Source: Tenrec ecaudatus
Taxonomy: Eukaryota > Chordata > Mammalia > Afrosoricida > Tenrecidae
DNA length: 64,000 nucleotides
Assembly (NCBI RefSeq): GCF_050624435.1
Contig: NC_134535.1
Span: 75,326,494 to 75,390,493 of the forward strand
Reading direction: 5' to 3'
The position numbers and the translations under genes were made by a program. The stretch's first letter is position 1. Each line of letters opens with the position of its first letter. The notes under the pieces are model-generated. The model worked only from the letters and a program-made list of their open reading frames with translations, searched no databases and was not told the origin of the DNA. Of the stretch, positions 1 through 10,722 are shown piece after piece.

Positions 1-61
1 GGAAAACTAGTACCTGAATGAAAGAATCTTGGCCAGGATTTTACTACCAATAGAAATGGGG

Positions 62-655
62 CCTCATCCATCTAGCTCAGAAACAACAAAGGCCACATGG
101 AAGAAGCACACCAGCCTGTGCGATCACGAGGTGTCAAAGGGATCAGGTATCAAGCATCAAAGAACAACATACAATTTTCCTCTAGTTCTTAAATGCTTCC
201 TCCCCCCTCCACTATCATGATCCCAATTCTACCTTACAAATCTGGCTAGACCAGAAGATATACACTGGCAAAGATAGGAACTGGAAACACGGGGAATCCA
301 GGGCGGATGATCCCTTTAGAACCAGTGGTGAGAGTGGCGATACCGGGAGGGTGGAGGGAAGTTGGGGTACAAAGGGGGAACCGATTACAAGGATCTACAT
401 TTAGCCCCCTCCCTGGAGGACGGACAACAGAAAAGTGGGTGAAGGGAGATGTCAGACAGTTAAGTCATGACAAAACAATAATAATTCATAAATTACCAAG
501 GGTTCATGGGGGAGGGGAAAAAAGAGAAGCTGATACCAAGAGCTCAAGTAGAAAGCAAATATTTTGAGAATGATGATGGCAACAAATGTACAAATGTGCT
601 TGACTCGCTGGATGTATGTATGGATTGTGATAAGAGTTGTATGAACTCCCAGGCC
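62..655 (+). repeat. LINE 3' end, polyadenylated family (Afrotherian L1-like)
   Basis: The copy runs from TCTAGCTCAGAAACAACAAAG through AGAAGCACACCAGCCTGTGC to the conserved end GGATTGTGATAAGAGTTGTATGA. It belongs to the commonest repeat of the window, whose best copies end in GAGCCCCTAATAAAATGAT plus an A-tail. The self-made AATAAA and A-tail suggest an L1-type 3' UTR. I cannot name the Repbase family. An internal segment is missing compared with the copy at 1387-2260. Confidence 0.75.
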
Positions 656-1143
656 TCACGATGCTGTTTCTGGGCAGTTTTGTTACCTTTATTCAAGATT
701 ATTGAGATGCTAACATGCTTTAACATCTTATAACACTTTACAAATGAAGACTAAATGGGTACAAATAGCGCTTTGGCCTCTGTTTATAAAGGAATAAGCA
801 GGATCTCTGTCAACTTTTCTTTAAAAACGGCTCTTAACTGTACACTGTAGGCCACTACAAAAGCAAGGATCCCATGCTGTCATACCTTTCTTGCTTCGGT
901 AGTGGACATTGAAAGTCTCCCTTTTGTAGTTTCTTTATGATTTGGCATTTAAACCTTCCAAATTGTTTTGAAAGTGAATATGTACCCCCAGATACCAACC
1001 AGTATATCTAGCTCAGGATCACACCCTTCTTGACCTTTTGCTCACCATTTCCGTTTCCTTAAAAGTACATATCCTGGTACAAGCTTCTGGAAGTGATTTA
1101 CTTCTTGGGGAAATATAGGTCTGCAAGGAGGTATAATTAAGTG

Positions 1144-1347
1144 CAGGCATCCTCAAACTACCGCCCGGGGGCCACAATCGGCCCGCCAGGTGTTTTTTGC
1201 CCCATTTATTTTTTACTTCAAAATAAGATATGTACCGTGTACATAGGAATTTGTTCATAGTTTTTTTTAAAAACTATAGTCCGGCCCTCCAACGGGTCTG
1301 AGGGACAGTGAACTGGCCCCCTGTTAAAAAAAATTTGAGAACCCCTG
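1144..1347. mobile_element. Non-autonomous hAT DNA transposon
   Basis: The element of about 204 bases starts CAGGCATCCTCAAACT and ends AATTTGAGAACCCCTG, which are imperfect inverted repeats of the hAT pattern CAGGGRTYCTCAAA. It is flanked by the 8-base sequences ATTAAGTG (1136-1143) and GTTAAGAG (1348-1355), six of eight matching, as expected for a decayed hAT target duplication. It contains GC-rich GGCCCGCC blocks near both ends and no ORF. Confidence 0.8.
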
Positions 1348-1386
1348 GTTAAGAGGGTGATTATTATGTAAGCTATCTCCAGAAAT

Positions 1387-2260
1387 AATTTTTTAATTGT
1401 TTTATTAGGGGTTCATACAACTCTTATCACAACCCATACATACATCAATTTTGTAAAGCACATCTCTACATTCATTCCCCTCGTCATTCTCAAAACATTC
1501 GCTCTCCACCTAAAACCCTGGCATCAGCTCCGCATTTTCCCCCCTCCCTCTGTGCTCCCCCTCCCTCATGAACCCTTGATAATTATTATTTTGTCATATC
1601 TTGCCCTGTCCGAAATCTCCCTTCACCCACTTTTCTGTTGTCCGTCCCCCAGGGAGGAGGTCACATGTAGATCCTTGTAATCAGTTCTCCTTTTCCAACC
1701 CACCTTCCCTCTGCCCTCCCAGTATCGCCACCCACAGCACTGGTCCTAAAGGGATCATCTGCCCTGGATTCCCTGTGTTCCCATTTCCTATCTGTACCAG
1801 TGTACATCCTCTGTTCCAGCCAGATTTGTAAGGTAGAATTGGAATCATGATAGTGGGGGAGGAAGAGCATTTAGGAAATAGAGGAAACTGTATACTTCAT
1901 CGTTGTTACATCGCACCCTGACTGGCTCATCTCCTCCCCAAGACCCCTCTGTAAGGGGATGTCCCGTGGCCTACAAATGGGCTTTGGGTCTCCACTCCGC
2001 ACTACCCCCCTCATTCACTATGGTAAGATTTTTTGTTCTGATGATGCCTGATACCTGATCCGTTCAACACCTCGTGAGCTCACAGGCTGGTGTGCTTCTT
2101 CCATGTGGGCTTTGTTGCTTCTCAGTTAGATGGCTGCTTGTTTACCTTCAAGCCTTTAAGACCCCAGACTATAAAATAAAAATGAAAAAACAAAACCAAA
2201 AAACCCAGACTCTATTATATCTTTTGATAGCCGGGCACCATCAGCTTTCTTCGCCTCTAG
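1387..2260 (-). repeat. LINE 3' end, same polyadenylated family
   Basis: On the minus strand this copy ends with ATGAACCCCTAATAAAACAA and an A-rich tail (seen as T-rich at 1387-1405). It extends upstream to the GATAGCCGGGCACCATCAGC segment. It is one of the longest copies in the window and a useful reference for the family. It lies in a CS intron. Confidence 0.8.
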
Positions 2261-2564
2261 AAAGAATTCATAAGCTAAATGTTTCTTGTTTTAATTTTGA
2301 TATTCTCATTGAGCCCTGGTGACACTGATAAAAACTGAGTATTCCGATTACTTCATAGAAATACCCATTTGCTTTAGTTATTATGAATTTTGCTCTTGGT
2401 TGCAACAGAACTACTAAAATGCGAATGAATTACTGCAGGGACACCTAGCTAGCTAGCTTGTTATGGAGTAACACTAGGTAATACCGTCTTTCACTTTTAC
2501 TATGCTTTCTATGTACTTGAAGCTGGATTAAAGCAAATTATTAACAACAATAAAGAATTTTCTT

Positions 2565-3165
2565 GAGAACAAGGGGGATCAGAGCAGAGACCCAAAGCCC
2601 CTCTGTAGACCCCCCACAGAGGGGTCACAGGGAAGAAATGAGTCAACCAGGGTGCCGTAAAGCACTGATGGAACACACGATATTCTTCTGGTTCCTTGAG
2701 ACTTCCTCACCCTCCACTATCACGACCCCTCACCCCCCACTACCATGACCCCAGTGCTGCTTCCCACTCTGACTAGACCAGAGTGTGTACACAGGTATAG
2801 AGAGGAGATAAAAGCTCACGCAGGACACAGGGAATCGAGGAATGGGAATAGCGATACTAGAAGGGTGATGTGTGTGTGGGGGGCAGGCGATCCCAATGAT
2901 TAACACATAAGCACACACACCCCTACAGGGGGACGAACAACAGAAACCTTGGGGGAAAGGAGACAGCGGTCTGTGTAAGACATGAAAATAATTTGTAATC
3001 TCTCAAGGGGTCACGGGTGAGGGGGGGAGCTGATACCAAGCTCAGTAGAAAGTAAATGTCTGGAAAAGAACAGTGGTATGACATGCAACTAAGCTTGATA
3101 CAATTGATGTATGGATTGTAATGAGAGTTGTAAGATCTCCCAATAGAATGATCTTTTAATTTAAA
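2565..3165 (+). repeat. LINE 3' end, older diverged copy
   Basis: It has the same landmarks as the other copies (AGAGGGGTCACAGG, CTGATACCAAGCTCAGTAGA, GGATTGTAATGAGAGTTGTA, CCCAATAGAATGAT). It is more diverged, with a short GT-rich stretch near 2870-2920. The divergence suggests an older insertion than the copy at 1387-2260. Confidence 0.7.
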
Positions 3166-3835
3166 AAATAATAATAAATTTTAAAATGTTCTCGCTCCTA
3201 AAAAGTCCTTTGAAGAAAACAAAAACCATGACTTAAAATTTAAAATAAGAGATAGCCAGGTGTTATATGATAGGATAATCTGAACACAACCCTACATACA
3301 AGTAGTCCTGATAAAAAATTGAGCCTGATGAATGAAGCCTTTAAAGCTATCATTAGATATGAGGAACATGTTAAATGACAGTCTGTTGTACTTACGTAGC
3401 CAGTCCTAATCTGTGGACAACTCTGCAGAACAAACTGATTTTTACAAAATCAGTGCAAGGATGAAAGGGGGAAAGAGAACCTAAATATTAAAAGAAGCTT
3501 CAAAGACAGATAATATTTTAGTTCTGATCAAACAAATGAAGCAGTGCGAGACTAGAGGGTTTATTAAAATATTTTTAGATGTGAATATCATATAAAGTTA
3601 CATGCTTAAATATTGACATGCCAAAATATATGATATCTGAGATTTGCTCAAAATAGGAAGTGAAGTAAGGGTAGAGAAACAAGAGTGGCTATGAGTTCCT
3701 TAATCTAGGTAATGCATATTAGCTAAGTCACTCACTGCAAAACGAAGGGTGAAATATAAAGGATTATTCTAAGAAAAATATAATGCAAATAATATACCTA
3801 GCATGGAACTTGATACCATAGATACTGTGTTTAAC

Positions 3836-4016
3836 CCGAGTATTTTCAGCACATTTTAATGCAGTTTTTGTGGTAAAATTAGGTACCTTTTGATTAAACC
3901 CAAGGGCCACTAGTAATTCTCAATTAAAATGGATGTGGCTCCTGAAAAAAAAGGAGGGAAAAAAAAGATACCTTGGCTGTTATTCAGGTTGGCTTATACT
4001 CAAGTATATATGGGGT
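3836..4016. mobile_element. Palindromic MITE-like DNA element, with 65-bp insertion
   Basis: It shares the core TTTTCAGCACATTTTAATGC and GTGGTAAAATTAGGT and the end GGCTTATACTCAAGTATATA with the element at 55262-56030. The ends carry CGAGTAT/ATACTCAAG inverted sequence. A block of about 65 bases (3899-3966) separates the two halves, compared with the other copy. I do not know the family name. Confidence 0.55.
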
Positions 4017-4787
4017 GTGTGTGTTGTTTTTAAATGTGGTTATTTGTTATTAGAACAGTGAAGTTCTGTTTGATTTGTGGTATATTATGGTGAATTTTCT
4101 TTGGATATTAAGAACAACAAAAACACTGTCATCAGAAAACAGAAAATTATTAAAACCTGTGTCTAGGCATGTTGCGCCAAAGGACTTAGTCTTCCTGCCA
4201 CGTGTGAGGGGGAATACAGTTAGACTCAGCGTTCAGTATCTCAGGGAGTACTCTGGTGAGCCTTGTTACTTTTATAAAGTGGAGGTCACTTTAAATACCC
4301 ACGCCTAATATAACTACATGGTTAGCATCCGATGGTAAATGTTTTATTATGTACATTTTTGCCAAAAAGGGGGTGGGTGGAGAATTACATGAATAAGAAT
4401 GATTATGAGGAAAAAAGAATAATCTAAAATTGATTGTGGTAAAGATTGTACAACTCTTCTTGATAAGAAGAATAATAAATGGATGAAGTGCCCATTAAAA
4501 CTTAAAAAAAAACGAGGTCATCATGCAAAAATTGATGGTGGGAAAATGGCGGGTGACTGTTTCATTACACAGGTATTAAACACTGAGAATCGTGGCCCAC
4601 CGGAATATATTCTCTGCCACCTAGCTCATTCCTCTAGCCATTCATTGTCCATTACTGGCGGGTATAGATTATGAATGCACAAAATAGTCCAATTGTCAGT
4701 TTTCCCTATGCCATTAATATGAAATGTCAGGTGAGCTCGTTGAGTAAAATAAGGAGTGGCTGTTCTTTGTAGTCAGCTTTAGAAGTG

Positions 4788-5650
4788 TACGAGGGGTACC
4801 CACCAAAAAAAAAACAAACCAGGAACAAGCTCAGCCGGGCGCTGGCTGCTGTAAGAACAAACAGCGAGCTGCTGTGAAGTTTTCCTGCTCGGGAATGGTG
4901 CTGCTGAAAAACAGCTGACCAGGACAGCGCTACAGGAGGAACACAGTGTTGGAGAAGTTTTCCCATTTCAAAAATAGGGGAAATGTCGACCTGATGACAT
5001 AGCTCCTTCTGGACATCTGTCAGCTTCCCGATTGGACGAAGATGTGGACAGACTTCATGCACTTGTGCTCGAAGCCTGGCAGGGACCATTGAGAGGGGAA
5101 GTTACTGGACTGTCGTGGAACTCAGTGCAGTGAATGTTCAGATTTGGAAATGAGAAGGATCCCTGTTAAATTTGTTCCTTGGGTTCTGACTGACCTAGAC
5201 AAAGCCTCGAGTGGAAACATGCTGTGCTCCAAAGTGACCCAGGATTTTTTCCCCAAAGTCATTACTGGTGAGACAGACAGGACACTAGTCTTACAACCCC
5301 AAAGCAAGCATCAATCAAGCCCGTGGAAGATGCCATTCTCACCTCGCCCACAAAAGCTCGTCAGATGATGCTCATTTGTTTCTTTGATGTGAGTGGGGTA
5401 GGACATTATTGTTGGCGTTTGCAATTTGACGATGTAGAAGAGGTGAAGAAAAAACGAGGGAGGTGTTGTCAGCCATCCAAACAGATGAGTTTGAAAAATG
5501 TTTCCAAGGACGGAAGCACAGATTTGAAAATTGTGTTAAGTGTAATGGAGAGTACTTTGAAGGTGATAAAGTTGTTTTATTTAAAAAAAAATTTTTAATA
5601 CATAACTTTGAAAGAAAATTCCGGTTTTGAGGGCATACCCTTTTTGTATG
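4788..5650 (+). mobile_element. Decayed mariner DNA transposon
   Basis: The ends TACGAGGGGTACCC (4788) and GGGCATACCCTTTTTGTA (to about 5650) are mariner-type inverted repeats. Between them are transposase relics: VITGETDR, WKMPFSPRPQK and MMLICFFDVSGVGHY (the classic TGDE...SPRPKK...FFD region), and near the 3' end KCFQGRKHRFENC and GEYFEGDKV, typical of the mariner C-terminus. The reading frame shifts several times, so it cannot encode transposase. It sits in the CS intron just before the exon at 5992. Confidence 0.85.
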
Positions 5651-5991
5651 CGCTAAAGCAGACTCAGTCATCAAGTCTCCTCTCTAACAGTAACACTGTA
5701 CGATAGCATAGAAGTGTCTCTGGGTTTCTGAGACTATCAATCCTGGATTAGCTTGTGGGTTTCAACTGCTGACCTAGTGATTAGCCTGACTCCTGACTCA
5801 CTATGCCACCAAGTATATAGTTCATACAAATTAATTAGTGCCATGCTGGGTCCTGATAGTTATTAGTTAGTTGTTCAAGGCATATTCTGTATATCACTTG
5901 GCATAAAACTATCAGCCCAAATGGAGGGCAGCATCCCTACCTCAATTCTTAATTTCTAATTTTTTCTCTTTCTTTACTTTTGTCCCATCAG

Positions 5992-8150
5992 TTGATTTAT
6001 GAAGACTGTATGGATCTGATTTCAAAGCTACCTTGTGTTGCAGCAAAGATCTATCGGAACCTCTACCGGGAGGGCAGCAGTATTGGGGCCATCGACAGTA
6101 AACTGGACTGGTCCCACAACTTCACCAACATGTTAGGCTATACTGATGCTCAGTTCACTGAGCTCATGCGCTTGTACCTCACCATCCACAGGTGAGCTAG
6201 ACAGTAACCACCAACTTCCTGGGTTTGTGGGAAATACAGGAACACTTAACATTCCTATCTTCTGGGATTAAGTGGTAGGCACAGAGATGGAAACGTGGCT
6301 TAAAAGGAAGGAGGTCAAGAGGTCTAGTGAAATTGCCAAAACCATACTAAGGACAAGATGGTGCCCCATCCAGATGGGACCAAGGTATTGACTTTATATG
6401 GCAGTGGTCCTATAGCTTTCCAGGAGCGCCCTCTTCTGGCCGTTGCTATTACAATTGCCCTGGGAGTACGGGAGTGGCCTAAATTAAGCATTGTCAGCCA
6501 ATAACCTCCAGCTCTGTGGATTAGTCAACCAAGTTTTAATGGGATTGGACCCGCTTTATGTACATCTGACTGGCTGTAGCCTAGTTTCAAATTAGTATGT
6601 GACAGTAGCAAGGTCTGTGGTTCCATAATCCACCCTTCTTCCTCCTCCCTTTGACCCTGACTCTGACCCTCCTTTCTTCTCCACAGTGACCATGAGGGTG
6701 GCAATGTCAGTGCCCATACCAGCCATTTGGTAGGCAGTGCTCTTTCTGACCCCTACTTGTGCTTTGCAGCTGCCATGAATGGGCTAGCGGGGCCCCTACA
6801 TGGACTGGCAAATCAGGTAAGACTATTCTTTTTCATTTCCCACTGTCTTTCTCACCGTGCCCTCTCTTCTGGCTTATGTATTGAGGTTCCCTTGTTCTCT
6901 AACCCTGACCCATAGGAAGTACTTGTCTGGCTGACACATCTACAAAAGGAAGTTGGCAAAGATGTGTCAGATGAGAAATTACGAGATTATATCTGGAACA
7001 CACTCAACTCAGGACGGGTAAGGAGAGGTACTTCGTGACTAGGAAAGACCCATGTCCTGCTGTTGGGAAGAATTAAAGAAGAGAGGTCCTTGGCTGTAGA
7101 CATTTTGGAGTGGGTGGGTTGGTGGGTTGGACGGATTTAGGGTTTCAGAGACTAACTCCTTACAGGAGTAGGTAGCCTTGTCTTTCTGTGTCCCATTCGG
7201 AAACGTGGTAGGACAAAAGTCTCTGACATAAGTAGCTTACAGGGTTTATGTTGCCTTCACGTTTGTTAATGGGTGATGACTAATTCTGAAAAGCATGGTA
7301 AGGGTGTTTGCACAACTTAAATGTAATTAAATGTCGCTGAATTGTACATGCAGAAATTGTTGAATGCCAACTGGCTTCTCTCTTCCATCATTTTCAGGTT
7401 GTGCCAGGCTATGGCCACGCAGTACTACGGAAGACTGACCCGCGATATACCTGTCAGCGAGAGTTTGCGCTGAAACACCTGCCTAATGATCCCATGTTTA
7501 AGCTGGTTGCTCAGCTGTATAAGATTGTGCCCAATGTCCTCTTAGAGCAGGGCAAGGCCAAGAACCCCTGGCCCAATGTAGATGCTCACAGTGGGGTACT
7601 GCTTCAGGTGAGTTCTTCTTTCCCACTTACCTTACAATTGCTACCAAACCCTATTCTCTACCAGCCAACTACCGGGCGGACCACGAATTCTTAGACCTCT
7701 CCCTTATACTTTTGGTGAAGTTGCCTATGGAGGGGTAGTCTCTGATTTTTTCAGAATCCAAACCTCTATAATGCCCAGTGTTGGTGTCCTTGCTACCAGG
7801 CGGCTTCAAAAAACTCTAAATCTTTTCACTCCATTTTTCTGTGAACTTTTTAAAGCCCCTGTGTGTTTAAGGCTGCCTCTGGATGAAAGGGGGAAAGAAA
7901 GTCTAGTCACCACCACCCTGACCTGCGTGCCTACCTTGGAACCTTAATTAAAACATTTTTTTTTCCTTCTACCTTACAGTACTATGGCATGACGGAGATG
8001 AACTACTACACAGTCCTGTTTGGGGTGTCGCGAGCACTGGGAGTACTGGCACAGCTCATCTGGAGCCGCGCCCTAGGTTTCCCTCTAGAGAGGCCCAAGT
8101 CCATGAGCACGGATGGTCTGCTGAAGTTGGTGGAGTCTAAGTCAGGGTAA
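5992..8150 (+). CDS. CS: Citrate synthase, mitochondrial (3' half: last five exons)
   Basis: Citrate synthase condenses acetyl-CoA with oxaloacetate to citrate in the mitochondrial matrix, the first step of the TCA cycle. Coding exons are 5992-6191, 6687-6816, 6916-7017, 7398-7607 and 7980-8150 (TAA at 8148-8150); all introns are GT-AG and the joined 813 bases stay in frame. They encode 270 residues, matching about residue 197 to the end of the 466-aa human enzyme nearly identically. Catalytic motifs are intact: GPLHGLANQ (His, human 301), PGYGHAVL (His, human 347) and NVDAHSG (Asp, human 402). The exons for the targeting peptide and N-terminal half lie before the window, so the intron before 5992 is at least 6 kb. 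Small differences from human, such as [11 protein letters not shown] for YEDSMDLIAKL, are conservative. No damage is seen. Confidence 0.97.
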
Positions 8151-9450
8151 ACCTGGAGTGGAAGGAAAAAGTGATTACCGGAAGTGAGGGAATGTTTAAA
8201 AAGTATACTTTTATTTGAGGGGCCTTTAAAGATTTAAGATTGTTTTCTAAGGCACTGATAAAAAAAGTTTGAAGTTAAATATAAATTAAGACTTTAAGAA
8301 ATGAAACAGTGACCTCTACTCCTCTAACCAGATCCTATCCCCTACCCAGTCTGAGGTGCCCATCAGCTGTCGGCTCACCAGGACGACTAATGCATGTGAT
8401 AAGGTTCAGGCTGGCGTCCTGCCACCTCTAGAGTTGGGAACCTGGCCCCTTTTCCCAGATCAAAGCTGGTCACAGAGACTCTGCAGCCACCTTTGGAACT
8501 TTTGGTTCTGCTCTGCCCAGCCCTCAGTTTGCCGGCAAGTTAGGGCTCTGTCCCTTCTGTTTCTATAAAAATCATGTTGGATTATTAGCTATACTAAACC
8601 CATTACTCTGTCCCATACACAAACACCTCCAGCAAGACCTGTTGATTAGCTGGACATAGTATGGTGATTTCCTAAGCTAACCAGTGAGCGTAGAGGTCAT
8701 TGCACTTGTGACTGGGTCCCAGTGTTTGGGGTGATCCATTTGCCACTACTTTAGTACTCGCCTCCTTTCAGACTCTCCACACTTGCCGTGCCTCTGGCTA
8801 AAGGTGGGCTAGCCATCTCCTCTTGGCCCTTTCTAGACACCCCTATCAGCAGGTTATATACCACTGTCAGACCTTTGGTGTCTCCTGGTCATTTGACTTT
8901 ATCAGTGCTTACTGTGGTCCATCCCTTCTGGAACATATGCCACCGTTTATTGTGTTGTGGGGCAGAGAGCAGGGACTTGGGAATGACTAGTGTGCTGTCT
9001 TCATGACCTGGCCCTAGGGCAACTGTCACGTTTTGAGCAGGGAACTGGACATGGTTCCCTCTGAATTACAGCTCTTGGATCTGAGACAATGAAAAATAAT
9101 AAGCCTCCTTTCTCATCCCGTTTCACAAGAACTTACCATCTTATTTATCAAGGTCCTCTTCCTGCCTCTGCCCCCAGAGCTCAGAGTGTTCCTTTTAAAA
9201 ACCCCATTGACACAGGTGTTCCGTGACTCAGAATGCTGAACTGCTGTCTTTTCTCTCAGAAAGGACTGATACACACTCCTGCCGTGTCCCCTGCCTCCCT
9301 CCCAACTCCTGCCTGTGTTTGTATGGGTCCCCAGTTCCCAGAAACATGCTGTTGAGATGGACACACTGTCTGTAAACCCCCGGGTAACTGTCCTGTTGCA
9401 GACTTCAGGTTGTTCTGTATAAAATGCAAAATAAATGTTTTTATTAGCAA
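8151..9450 (+). other. CS: CS 3' untranslated region
   Basis: The sequence after the CS stop has no recognisable repeat and no convincing ORF. It ends with an AATAAA hexamer at 9430-9435, followed by a T-rich stretch. A 3' UTR of about 1.3 kb fits what is known of mammalian CS transcripts. The cleavage site is inferred to lie near 9450-9460. Confidence 0.75.
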
Positions 9451-10089
9451 TTTGTGAACATGCTATTAAATAAGACCTGGGAGAGTCCATCTTGAGGTTA
9501 GTTCATCGAGCTCATCCTAATCAGAGGCCGGGCTCTCTGGATCGCCAAAGGAGACTTTGGTTTTTTAGGATTTGGGAATCCTTGAATTTTAGCTGCCATA
9601 CCATCCTCCTTAATTTTGCCATAAGGCAGAAATACGCCTAAAGCCTCACAACTGCTGATGCGACTCATCCAAAGACTCTGGTGAAAGGAACAAACTGTAC
9701 GGAGGACAGAATGGGATAAAATGCTGGCTCCAGATCTGAGCCACTAGAGGGCTTCATTAATTCATGGTGTGCCTATCGTCTACAGCCTCCCTTAAGCATG
9801 CACCCCACCTCACCCCCCAATATCAGGTGGTGAGTGGTCTATTGGGCATTGGATACATGGATGGCCTGAGACCTTCTGTCCTGAGGCTCCTGCAGTAATT
9901 GACCTTCTGAAAGGTCTATAAATAGGGCAAGGGGGAAGGTCCTAGGTCCTGGCTTGTAGATTGTGCTACTAAAGTTAGCAGGGACATGATGTCCAAACTT
10001 GCTGTACGTTCACTCCCCTGGGGAAGGAATCCATGACTGCCCAGGTCTTACATACAATATTCCCTAAGCAGCAGTACAAGAAAGCAGAA
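9451..10089. other. Intergenic gap between the CS and COQ10A 3' ends
   Basis: This spacer of about 640 bases separates the two converging polyadenylation signals (CS 9430-9435, COQ10A 10110-10105). No exon, RNA gene or clear repeat was recognised in it. Confidence 0.6.
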
Positions 10090-10722
10090 CGCACACTGTC
10101 ATAATTTATTGAAATCTTATAAAAACTCAGGCCAACTGGAAGAATCCGTACAACCCAAGAGTACAAAGGGACCTCTTCGGTACTTTTTCCCTCCTGGGCC
10201 TGAGGCACTGATGGCAAGTTCCTTACGCTTTACCAGCCAGATGGCATGGACATAATCTTCAAAGTTAAGTTACATGACATTCAAGCTACGGGGGCAGGTT
10301 GCCTTTTAACCTGGACTCGAAGGCAGGGCAAAGGTCATGTACCACCCAATACCTGTGCCAAAGAAAAGGGAACTAGCTCTGCTTATTCAGTCCCCCAACT
10401 GATGAGCCACTGAGGCACCCCGACAGGGCCCAGAGACAACCTTGGAGTCCTGATTCTAATTCCATGTGAGAAGGCTGCAGGCCCATGGGGCTCTCCTGAT
10501 GGGCCTGGGCCTTTTTTAGACATGTCCCCATTCCATACCCACTGCCTTTTCCTTTCCCCACCATTCCCAGCCAGGCCAGAGCTCCGTTTCTGGGGAATTG
10601 ACAAGAAAGGAGCGCTGCTATGACCCGAAGACTCCTCTCTCAGGCTGCAGCGGAACTAAACCAAATAAATACGAGAACTGAATGGGAGGGGTCATCAAGA
10701 AGCAAAGGAACAATCCTTTGCC
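10090..10722 (-). other. COQ10A: COQ10A 3' untranslated region (probable)
   Basis: The sequence downstream of the COQ10A stop on the minus strand reaches an AATAAA hexamer at 10110-10105. No other coding signal is seen here. The end point is inferred from the hexamer only. Confidence 0.55.

Noticed and set aside
4075-4308. 77-aa ORF considered as an upstream CS exon
   Set aside because: Its translation does not match CS residues before 197 (such as NLHPMSQLSAAVTALNSES), so those exons lie before the window.
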